NCBI GenBank assembly: GCA_903916165.1
Contig: CAIWVR010000363.1
Span: 1 to 6,735, forward strand
Direction: 5' to 3'
Length of the DNA: 6,735 bases
From: an uncultured Hyphomicrobiales bacterium
Lineage (GTDB): Bacteria > Pseudomonadota > Alphaproteobacteria > Rhizobiales > Beijerinckiaceae
Under the pieces are notes generated by a model that saw only the letters and a list, made by a program, of their open reading frames with translations, had not been told where the DNA came from and made no database searches. Position 1 is the first letter of the stretch; each line of letters begins with the position of its first letter. Below are positions 1 to 5,337 of the stretch, piece by piece. A program made the translations under genes and the position numbers.

Positions 1-998
1 CCACCGGATCAACCTATACGGGCGTTGCCTCGAATGGCCTCCTGGTCTGGGGTGCCGCGCTTCAAACCTCTAACGCTGACACGATGGTCGGCGGCGCGGG
101 CGACGACACCTATTTTGTCAACCTCGCGACCGATGTCATCACTGAAAACGCCAATGAAGGCACAGATACGATCCGCACCTCGCTGACCAGTGTCTCTCTT
201 GCCAATTACGCCAATGTCGAAAATCTGACCTACACCGGCACCGGAAATTTCACCGGCGTGGGCAATGCGTTGAACAATGTGATCACCGGCAACACTGGCA
301 GTGACACGCTGCTCGGCGGTCTCGGCACTGACACGCTGTCGGGCGGCGCCGGCAACGACCGGCTCGACGGCGGCGACGGTGCCGGCGACATCGCCGATTA
401 TTCCTATGCGACGAGCGGCGTGACCGTCACGCTCGACGTGTCAGGCAGCGCCCAGGTCACCGTCAGCGCGACCGACGTCGACACGCTGTTCAATGTCGAG
501 GGCGTGATCGGTGGCTCGGGGAATGATGCCCTGTCGGGCAATGCAAGCGCGAACTTCCTGTCGGGCGGGCTTGGCGACGACACATTGTTCGGTGGCGGCG
601 CGGGCGCGGACACATTGTTCGGCGGCGCTGGCAACGACCTGTTCCAGTTCAACCGGACCGATTTCAGCGGCCTGCAGATCGACGGCGGCGCGGGCACGGA
701 CACGCTCCAGTTCCTGTCTTCGGGAACGTTCACCGGCGCCAGCCTCTCGGCGGCGATCACCGGGGTGGAGGTTCTCGACTTCACCAAATCCGGGGTCGCC
801 GTGACCGCCAACCTGACCGACGACGACCTCAAGGCGCTCGGCCTGTCGGCGCTTAACCGCGACCTGACCATCCGCACCGATGGCAATGACGTCATCACCA
901 TCGGCGGGTCGGCGGTGACGCCGGGAGACTATTTCGTCAATCCCGGCGATGCAGGCGCGTCCATCCAGCTCCACGTCATGTCTTCCGCCCCAACCTGA
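1..998 (+). CDS. RTX-repeat calcium-binding protein, C-terminal part (5' end outside window)
   Basis: The frame is open from base 3 to the TGA at 996-998, so this is the last 331 residues of a longer protein; the ATG at 84 is internal, because coding reads straight through it. Glycine/aspartate nonapeptides of the RTX type occur in three clusters: GGAGDDTYF near residues 30-38, GGLGTDTLSGGAGNDRLDGG near 105-124, and GGLGDDTLFGGGAGADTLFGGAGNDLF near 188-214, with a further GGAGTDTLQF near 228. In this family such repeats bind calcium as a beta-roll after export, usually by a type I system that reads a C-terminal signal. The final ~100 residues lack repeats, are mildly hydrophobic/acidic and end in SSAPT, which fits a capping and secretion-signal segment, though no specific signal is recognisable. 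No enzymatic domain is visible here, so adhesin, S-layer protein, protease and lipase all remain possible. A MotB-like gene follows after 9 bases, suggesting one operon. Confidence 0.88.
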   Translation, partial: TGSTYTGVASNGLLVWGAALQTSNADTMVGGAGDDTYFVNLATDVITENANEGTDTIRTSLTSVSLANYANVENLTYTGTGNFTGVGNALNNVITGNTGSDTLLGGLGTDTLSGGAGNDRLDGGDGAGDIADYSYATSGVTVTLDVSGSAQVTVSATDVDTLFNVEGVIGGSGNDALSGNASANFLSGGLGDDTLFGGGAGADTLFGGAGNDLFQFNRTDFSGLQIDGGAGTDTLQFLSSGTFTGASLSAAITGVEVLDFTKSGVAVTANLTDDDLKALGLSALNRDLTIRTDGNDVITIGGSAVTPGDYFVNPGDAGASIQLHVMSSAPT

Positions 999-1007
999 GA
1001 TCCCGTC

Positions 1008-1994
1008 ATGGCCGGCTCCAGTTCCGACGACAATGAAAATTACTGGCCGGGCTATGTCGACGCCCTGACCACGATGACCATGGTGCTCACCTTCGTCATG
1101 ATGGTGCTGGGCGTCATGGTCTTCATCCTCTCGCAGGATGCGGTCTCGTCGAAACTGGGGATGATCGCGCGCGCCCTGAGGATCGAGGCGCGTCAGCTCG
1201 ACAGGCTCAACCAGGTCGAGATCGAGGACGCGCTGCGCCGTGCCGTCGCGCGCAAGGACACTGGCGACGGTGTCGCGCCGCAGATTGCGGGCGATCAGAT
1301 CGGCATTGACGGCGAGGGCGTGGTGGACCGCACGCGCTCCAGCGCCGCCTGGGGAGGCTCGGGCGGGCAGGGCGGCGCGGGCGGTGGCGAGCGTGGCGCG
1401 CCGGCGACCTCCAACCGCGATGTGACGCCCGTCGACCAGATGCGCGCTGCCAATGGCATCATCGGCAACCCGGGCCTCGGTCCGGTCGGCCTGACACGGG
1501 AGGCGGGCGGGCGCGACAGCGCGTCCTCCGCGCTTCCGACGCAGGGCAATGGTCAGGTCACGTCCACCTTCACGGGCGGCCTGCAGGGCGACAGATCCGC
1601 CGGTCCGGGCGGTGAATATCTGGTGACGACCGAGAGCACCGGCGTCGCCGGTCGCGAGCGCGGCACCGGCGGGCGGCTGGAGCCGGGGCCGGGCGCGCTG
1701 CGCTTCGTGTTCGAGCGCGGGGCGATCGACCTGCCGCCGGCGGTGGCCGAGGCGCTGCAGGCCTATGTGGCGGCCGAGGGGCCGGGCGCGCTGGTGGTCG
1801 AGGCGACGGCTGTGGCCAATGAGGGCGGGCCGACGGACGCGCGCCGCAAGGCCTACTTCCGCGCCATGCTGATCCGCGCCCGCCTGATCAAGATCGGCGT
1901 CGATCCGCTGGGCATTGCGGTGCGGGTGCGCGACGCCCCGCTTCTGTCATCGCTGGAAACCGTCGATGTGATGAAGCCACCCTCGGGCGGCTGA
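1008..1994 (+). CDS. MotB/SiiA-like inner-membrane protein with degenerate OmpA-like C-terminal domain
   Basis: A 328-residue protein. The N-terminus has the MotB/TolR/ExbD layout: a short cytoplasmic tail, YWPGYVDALTTM, then one membrane helix at about residues 22-42. Asp18 lies in the YVD-ALT context that aligns with the MotB motif Y/F-A-D-x-M-T, whose aspartate carries protons. A charged, probably helical stretch follows (residues 55-85), then a long glycine-rich, low-complexity linker (about 112-228). The tail (about 230-312; LRFVFERGAIDLPP ... DARRKAYFRAMLIRARLIKIGVDPLG) keeps the spacing of OmpA-like peptidoglycan-binding domains, but the usual hTD before the G-x-x-x-x-N segment is EATAVAN, so binding may be altered. 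The start is the ATG at 1008 with a weak GAGAT upstream; the 9-base gap to the RTX gene suggests translation coupled to it. Flagellar MotB is less likely because of the RTX neighbour and the linker. By analogy with Salmonella SiiA, it may couple proton flow to surface display of the RTX protein; that role is inference. No MotA/SiiB-like partner is in the window. Confidence 0.72.
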   Translation: MAGSSSDDNENYWPGYVDALTTMTMVLTFVMMVLGVMVFILSQDAVSSKLGMIARALRIEARQLDRLNQVEIEDALRRAVARKDTGDGVAPQIAGDQIGIDGEGVVDRTRSSAAWGGSGGQGGAGGGERGAPATSNRDVTPVDQMRAANGIIGNPGLGPVGLTREAGGRDSASSALPTQGNGQVTSTFTGGLQGDRSAGPGGEYLVTTESTGVAGRERGTGGRLEPGPGALRFVFERGAIDLPPAVAEALQAYVAAEGPGALVVEATAVANEGGPTDARRKAYFRAMLIRARLIKIGVDPLGIAVRVRDAPLLSSLETVDVMKPPSGG

Positions 1995-2020
1995 AACGCT
2001 CCGCCCGGGCACTGCAAAGC

Positions 2021-2053
2021 AAAAACCGGACTGCGCGGGCAGCCCGGTTTTTT
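2021..2053. terminator. Bidirectional intrinsic terminator between MotB-like gene and flagellin
   Basis: The outer arms are AAAAACCGG (2021-2029) and CCGGTTTTTT (2044-2053). After one A/C mismatch the stem continues with CTGC (2031-2034) and GCAG (2039-2042) around a GCGG loop. The run of T on one side and A on the other makes it work in both directions. It lies 27 bases after the plus-strand stop (1994) and about 29 bases after the minus-strand flagellin stop (2082), as expected between convergent genes. Confidence 0.9.
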
Positions 2054-2081
2054 CATGCATCATGGCGTGTGGGCGGCGGGA

Positions 2082-3011
2082 TCAGCCCTTGAAGAGGGAC
2101 AGGATCTGCTGGCTCGACTGGTTGGCGATGGAGAGTGACTGGACGCCAAGCTGCTGCTGGACCTGCAGGGCCTGGAGACGTGTCGATTCCGTGTTCATAT
2201 CCGCATCGACGAGCTGGCCGATGCCCTTGGTGACCGCATCCATCAGGTTCGACACGAAGTCGGACTGCATGGTGATGCGGGTCTTCACGGCACCCAGGTC
2301 GCTGGCGGCCGTGGTGACATCGGTGAGCGCCGCGTCAGTGGCGCTGATGTAATTGTCCAGCGTCGTCTGGTCGGTCGTGGAATCGGTCAGCGCCGAAATG
2401 TCGAGCGTGCTGACCTTGATGCCGGTGGTGGCGCCGACATCGCGGCTCTTGTCGATGATGCCACCCGTGCTCCCGGAATTGGCGTCATAGAGCGCCATGG
2501 TTGACGTGTCGACATCGATCGTGCCGATCGACACAGAGCTGCTGGAGCGCGTGAACGAGGCGACGATATTCTTGGTGGCGTTGTAATCTGCACCGGAGGA
2601 ATCGACCGCCAGCCAGTTCTGGCCGGAGAAGGTCGAGGAATCCGCGACGCTCCGGATCTGGTTCTGCAGCTGCGTGATTTCGGCCTGCACCTTGGTGCGG
2701 TCAATGCCGGGCTGGCGCGCGGCGACGAGCTTCGACTTGATCTGGGTCACGAGATCCGTGGTGGTCTTCAGCGCGGCCGAGGCGACGTCGACCGTGGCCG
2801 ATCCCATGCCCAGCGCATCCTTCACCGTCGACAGGGCGCTGTTGTCCGAGCGCATCGTGGTGGCAATGGACCAATAGGCCGCATTGTCGGAGGCATTGGC
2901 GACGCGCATGCCCGTCGAGATGCGCTCCTGGGTCGTCTGCATGGATTTGTTGGTCGCGTTCAGGTTTTGAAGCGCGGTAATGGCCGAGGCATTCGTCAAT
3001 AGGCTGGTCAT
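2082..3011 (-). CDS. fliC: Flagellin
   Basis: A 309-residue subunit of the flagellar filament, exported by the flagellar type III apparatus. Both conserved terminal regions are present. The N-terminal D0/D1 part (residues 1-135) includes TALQNLNATNK, TTQERISTGMRV and SDNAAYWSIATTMRSDN; the C-terminal part (about 215-309) includes LGAVKTRI and ends with QSLSIANQSSQQILSLFKG. The SDNAAYWSIATTMRSDN block and the short variable middle (about 135-215) are typical of alphaproteobacterial flagellins. There are no cysteines, as usual. The ATG at 3011 is chosen because it matches the family N-terminus and has AAGGGA 8 bases upstream. That ribosome site lies inside a perfect hairpin, and a sigma-54-like element lies about 65 bases upstream (separate entries). 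The gene appears monocistronic, ending at the shared terminator at 2021-2053. No flaF or flbT is in the window. Confidence 0.97.
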   Translation of the reverse strand: MTSLLTNASAITALQNLNATNKSMQTTQERISTGMRVANASDNAAYWSIATTMRSDNSALSTVKDALGMGSATVDVASAALKTTTDLVTQIKSKLVAARQPGIDRTKVQAEITQLQNQIRSVADSSTFSGQNWLAVDSSGADYNATKNIVASFTRSSSSVSIGTIDVDTSTMALYDANSGSTGGIIDKSRDVGATTGIKVSTLDISALTDSTTDQTTLDNYISATDAALTDVTTAASDLGAVKTRITMQSDFVSNLMDAVTKGIGQLVDADMNTESTRLQALQVQQQLGVQSLSIANQSSQQILSLFKG

Positions 3012-3016
3012 GGGTC

Positions 3017-3045
3017 ATGTCCCTTGAAACTGAACTGAGGGACAT
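3017..3045 (-). promoter_or_regulatory. Flagellin leader hairpin that sequesters the Shine-Dalgarno
   Basis: Read on the flagellin strand, ATGTCCCT (3045-3038) pairs perfectly with AGGGACAT (3024-3017) across a 13-base loop. The 3' arm contains most of the AAGGGA ribosome site, so the folded leader would hide it; the hairpin ends 5 bases before the start codon. In Caulobacter the regulator FlbT acts on the flagellin mRNA 5' leader, where a structure covering the ribosome site has been proposed. The pairing is seen directly; regulatory use is inferred. Confidence 0.6.
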
Positions 3046-3062
3046 ACCGGGTTTTCACCGGT
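3046..3062 (-). promoter_or_regulatory. Second flagellin leader hairpin
   Basis: ACCGG (3062-3058 on the flagellin strand) pairs with CCGGT (3050-3046) around a 7-base loop, TGAAAAC. It abuts the ribosome-site hairpin with no intervening base and begins within a few bases of the start of transcription predicted from the sigma-54-like element. It could stabilise the 5' end of the mRNA or present a loop to a binding protein. The stem is only 5 base pairs, so chance is possible. Confidence 0.4.
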
Positions 3063-3075
3063 GCAAACGGGGAGC

Positions 3076-3092
3076 AGCATGCTTTGGGCCAA
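3076..3092 (-). promoter_or_regulatory. Candidate sigma-54 (RpoN) promoter of flagellin
   Basis: The minus strand reads TTGGCCCAAAGCATGCT. Against the RpoN consensus YTGGCACGRNNNTTGCW it keeps the TTGGC of the -24 element, the TGC of the -12 element, and the required 10 bases between GG and GC. With C3077 at -12, transcription would begin near 3065, giving a leader of about 54 bases. Late flagellar genes, including flagellins, depend on RpoN in Caulobacter, which supports the call. The match is good but not perfect, and no experimental start is known. Confidence 0.6.
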
Positions 3093-3099
3093 CGCCCAA
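3084..3099. repeat. Palindrome overlapping the -24 element
   Basis: TTGGGC (3084-3089) and GCCCAA (3094-3099) form a perfect 6-base inverted repeat with a 4-base centre, CAAC. It overlaps the -24 half of the flagellin promoter candidate, so a protein bound here would compete with polymerase. It could be a regulator operator or chance. Confidence 0.35.
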
Positions 3100-3118
3100 T
3101 TCCGTCGTCTCACCATTT

Positions 3119-3148
3119 TTGAACGGACATCCTTAAAAATCCGTTCAA
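3119..3148. promoter_or_regulatory. 9-bp inverted repeat upstream of flagellin promoter (possible activator site)
   Basis: TTGAACGGA (3119-3127) and TCCGTTCAA (3140-3148) are perfect reverse complements separated by 12 AT-rich bases. The centre lies about 70 bases upstream of the predicted flagellin transcription start, within the usual range for an enhancer bound by an RpoN activator such as FlbD. I cannot match it to a known FlbD element, so the role is inferred from position and symmetry alone. Confidence 0.45.
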
Positions 3149-3161
3149 CATATTGGCAGCC

Positions 3162-3184
3162 GACAGAAAAGGACGTTTTCTGTC
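3162..3184. repeat. 9-bp inverted repeat / hairpin upstream of flagellin
   Basis: GACAGAAAA (3162-3170) and TTTTCTGTC (3176-3184) are perfect reverse complements with a 5-base loop, GGACG. It is centred about 108 bases upstream of the predicted flagellin start and begins at the stop codon of the small ORF at 3183-3272. It could be a second activator site for flagellin or a hairpin that stops or stabilises transcripts from the monooxygenase gene. There is no T run after it on the minus strand, which weakens the terminator reading. Confidence 0.45.
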
Positions 3185-3272
3185 AGAAACCCCGCAAGGT
3201 CATGGCAAGCGCGAGCACCACACAGGCTGCCACCATCCTCCAGAACCAATGCCCGCTGATCCGTGCGCCCAT
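3183..3272 (-). CDS. Possible single-pass membrane micropeptide (29 residues)
   Basis: An ATG at 3272 opens a 29-codon frame ending in TGA at 3183. The product begins MGARISGHWFWRM and continues as a hydrophobic stretch, VAACVVLALAMTL, before RGF: a short charged N-terminus followed by one plausible membrane helix. It starts 45 bases after the monooxygenase stop and lies in the same frame. There is no well-placed ribosome site; the nearest AAGGA is over 15 bases upstream, which counts against it. No family is recognised. It could equally be untranslated spacer, or the remnant of a longer C-terminus of the upstream gene, since the frame is open from that gene's stop. Confidence 0.25.
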   Translation of the reverse strand: MGARISGHWFWRMVAACVVLALAMTLRGF

Positions 3273-3317
3273 GCTTGCTGCGGTGGGCCGGTTCCTTGGC
3301 AGCCTTCTGGCAGAGCC

Positions 3318-4304
3318 TCACAGGCCGTCGGCGGCCTCGGCGATCAATTCATAGGAACGCAGGCGTTGCGCGTGGTCGAACACGTCCGACACGATCATCA
3401 GTTCATCCGCCATGGTCTCTTCGACCAGCGCCATCAAGCCTGCTCGCACCGTCTCGGGTGAGCCGACAATGGACCGGGCCAGGAAGCCAGCTGCCTGCGC
3501 CTTCTCGCTCGCGCTCCAATAGGCGTGAATATTGTCGATGGGTGGCTTGCTGAGGCCGCGCGCGCCACGAAACCGATCCGTCACCGACATCTGCTGCGTT
3601 GTGGCGAGCCGCCGCGCGATGGCGTCCGTCTCGGCAGCGATGATGTTCACGCCCATCATCGCATGCGGCGTCGCACGTTGGTCCGAGGGACTGAACTTCT
3701 CGCGATAATTGCGCAGCGCAGGGCGAAGGAGGGCGGGCGCGAAATGGCTGGCGAAGGCAAAGGGCAGGCCTAAAGTGCCCGCCAGCCGCGCTCCAAACAG
3801 GCTGGAGCCCATAATATAGAGCGGCACCTTGGTGCCGGCGCCAGGCACGGCCTGGATGCGCTGCCCCTCCTGCACCGGCCCCAGCAGGGCTTGCAGCTCG
3901 AGCAGGTCTTCGGGAAAGGTCTCGGAGCTGTTGGGCGTGCGCCGCAGCGCGCGCAGCGTCAGGTGGTCCGTCCCCGGCGCGCGGCCGAGACCGAGGTCGA
4001 TCCGGCCGGGAAACAGCGTCGCCAATGTGCCAAATTGCTCCGCGATGGTCAGGGGCGCGTGATTGGGCAGCATGATGCCACCCGCCCCGACGCGGATCGT
4101 GCTGGTGCCGCCGGCAATATGCGCAATGACAAGGGACGTCGCCGCCGAGGCGACGCCTGGCATGTTGTGATGCTCGGCGACCCAGAAGCGGGTGTAGCCC
4201 CAGCGTTCGGCATGCGCGGCGAGGTCGCGCGCGCAATCGAGCGCTGTGCGGATGTCGCTCCCGGTCCGAACGCGCACGAGGTCGAGGATCGAAATCTGTG
4301 TCAT
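3318..4304 (-). CDS. Luciferase-like flavin-dependent monooxygenase (LLM class, YhbW/MsnO8-type)
   Basis: A 328-residue member of the bacterial luciferase-like flavoprotein family, expected to be a cytosolic TIM-barrel oxidoreductase using reduced FMN. The signatures of the E. coli YhbW subgroup are present in order: SILDLV at residues 5-10, [10 protein letters not shown] (41-50), [13 protein letters not shown] (73-85), IAEQFGTL then [16 protein letters not shown] (about 87-113), the FP-D acidic block near 130, [25 protein letters not shown] (166-190), and a closing [10 protein letters not shown] (311-320). Length is normal. The frame also has a GTG at 4322, but the ATG at 4304 gives the family N-terminus (MTQISILDL), and the GTG lies only 1 base from the hairpin of the upstream gene's terminator. 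Neither start has a clear ribosome site. The substrate is unknown even for the better studied relatives, and no neighbour suggests one. Confidence 0.93.
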   Translation of the reverse strand: MTQISILDLVRVRTGSDIRTALDCARDLAAHAERWGYTRFWVAEHHNMPGVASAATSLVIAHIAGGTSTIRVGAGGIMLPNHAPLTIAEQFGTLATLFPGRIDLGLGRAPGTDHLTLRALRRTPNSSETFPEDLLELQALLGPVQEGQRIQAVPGAGTKVPLYIMGSSLFGARLAGTLGLPFAFASHFAPALLRPALRNYREKFSPSDQRATPHAMMGVNIIAAETDAIARRLATTQQMSVTDRFRGARGLSKPPIDNIHAYWSASEKAQAAGFLARSIVGSPETVRAGLMALVEETMADELMIVSDVFDHAQRLRSYELIAEAADGL

Positions 4305-4323
4305 GAAGCTGAGTCTAGTCACG

Positions 4324-4369
4324 AAAAGGCCCGCTTGCCACCACCTGGGTGACGGCGGGGCGGCCTTTT
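4324..4369 (-). terminator. Hairpin terminator after the TonB-family gene
   Basis: AAAAGGCC (4324-4331) and GGCCTTTT (4362-4369) pair perfectly. Inside, after two mismatches, the stem can extend with CTTGCC against GGCGGG (two G-T pairs) and CACC against GGTG. On the minus strand the stem is followed by TTTTC, giving a short T run just past the TonB stop at 4375. The A-rich opposite side means some plus-strand activity is also possible. It sits directly before the monooxygenase start, so that gene needs its own promoter or partial read-through. Confidence 0.75.
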
Positions 4370-4374
4370 ACCCC

Positions 4375-5238
4375 TCAATCCGACCCATAATCGAACCGGA
4401 TGTAGATCGGCCCGCCTTGAGGCGGCCGGGGGAAAGGCGAGGCCTTGCGCACAGCCGCCAGCGCCGCGGCGTCGAGGACTGGTGCGCCGCTGGGAATGGC
4501 GACCGCTTCCTGAAAAATGTGCCCGTTGCTCAAGACACCAAATGTCACGCGCCCGCGCGCCGGTCGCACGTCTGGCGGCATTTTCTGCATTTTCTGCATG
4601 ATCAGGCCGTACAGGCTCGACAGGTAACCGGGCTGGGCGCTGCCGCCCGGCAGGTCACTGCGCCGCGCTGGCGGTGCTGTGAACTGGTAATCCGGCAAGG
4701 GCGTGAGCCCGGTGAAGCGCGGGGCCGGACGCAGGACGGGCGGTGGCTCGGACGGCAGCGCGGGTGCCGGATCAGGCGGCGGCGGCGGTGTCTCCGGGGC
4801 AGGCTTTTGTTCGGGCTGTGCGGCTTCTTTCTGAACCACTTCGGCGGCCGCCGGTTGGGACGCCTTCCCGTCCTCGCGGTCCTGATCGGTCTTGCGCGCG
4901 AAATCATTGGCCGGTGGCTCGTCGATCGGCTTGGCTGTGTTCTCGGGCGGGGGCACGTCCGCGACCGGAGGCGGCGGGGGGGCCTCTTCCGGGGGCTGTT
5001 CGAAGATCATCTCGATGGGGATCTCCTCCGCGCCCTGTGCAACCTCTTCCCTGGGGGCGAGCATCAGCAGGGCAGCCGCATGCACGCCAAGGCTCGCCAG
5101 GACAATCGCCGCGGCGCGCGCGCGATAGGTCCAGGGCAGGGGCATTCCCCTGAGCGCGACGAGATCGATCTGGACCGGCGAAACCGGGACGGCGTCGGCC
5201 GATTGGTCGCTCATCAAAAGATTGCGGCTGGCATTCAT
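4375..5238 (-). CDS. TonB-family energy transducer
   Basis: A 287-residue protein from the ATG at 5238. The layout is that of TonB: a cytoplasmic N-terminus of about 40 residues, one membrane helix at about 42-62 (AAIVLASLGVHAAALLML), a long proline-rich periplasmic span (about 80-190, with PPPPP runs), and a C-terminal TonB domain (about 205-285; GRVTFGVLSNGHIFQEAVA, PVLDAAALAAVRKASPFP, then IYIRFDYG). TonB proteins carry proton-motive energy from ExbB/ExbD to outer-membrane receptors by pairing with the TonB box. The helix keeps the S-x-x-x-H arrangement (SLGVH) used by TonB to contact ExbB/ExbD. The frame also has a GTG at 5307 and an ATG at 5214; 5238 is a compromise, as none has a strong ribosome site. 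It follows the chemotaxis genes after about 100 bases with no clear promoter or terminator. No exbB, exbD or receptor gene is in the window, so its receptor is unknown. Confidence 0.88.
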   Translation of the reverse strand: MNASRNLLMSDQSADAVPVSPVQIDLVALRGMPLPWTYRARAAAIVLASLGVHAAALLMLAPREEVAQGAEEIPIEMIFEQPPEEAPPPPPVADVPPPENTAKPIDEPPANDFARKTDQDREDGKASQPAAAEVVQKEAAQPEQKPAPETPPPPPDPAPALPSEPPPVLRPAPRFTGLTPLPDYQFTAPPARRSDLPGGSAQPGYLSSLYGLIMQKMQKMPPDVRPARGRVTFGVLSNGHIFQEAVAIPSGAPVLDAAALAAVRKASPFPRPPQGGPIYIRFDYGSD

Positions 5239-5337
5239 GCGGCGGGACCATATCCGAGCGCCGCCAGCCTCGCCAGCGGCTCTTGGCCCTGAACGGGCTG
5301 CATGCACGCCCGTCCCCGGCCAGGGTGGACGACCCGA

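Noticed and set aside
303..650. Regularly spaced GGCGGC-type repeats as a CRISPR-like or other DNA array
   Set aside because: The periodicity is the 27-base coding unit of RTX nonapeptides, with no constant repeat/unique spacer structure.
404..974. Two minus-strand frames opposite the RTX gene
   Set aside because: Complement of the glycine/aspartate repeats; no motif, and the plus frame is clearly coding.
3060..3070. Start of the flagellin transcript as a precise feature
   Set aside because: Only an estimate from the sigma-54-like element; given in the text but not listed as a site.
3061..3354. Plus-strand frame of 97 codons in the flagellin upstream region
   Set aside because: It runs through the promoter, the inverted repeats and into the end of the monooxygenase gene, with no ribosome site or recognisable product.
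3403..4236. Second minus-strand frame of 277 codons within the monooxygenase gene
   Set aside because: Alternate frame of the monooxygenase gene; arginine-rich product without domains, while the other frame matches the family along its full length.
4940..5000. Proline-codon runs in the TonB gene as a simple-sequence repeat
   Set aside because: They encode the normal proline-rich periplasmic span of TonB proteins.
4246..5292. Long plus-strand open frame (348 codons) over the TonB gene
   Set aside because: It lies antisense to a clear TonB-family gene, runs across its terminator, and its product is arginine/glycine-rich with no recognisable domain, as expected from the complement of GC-rich coding DNA.
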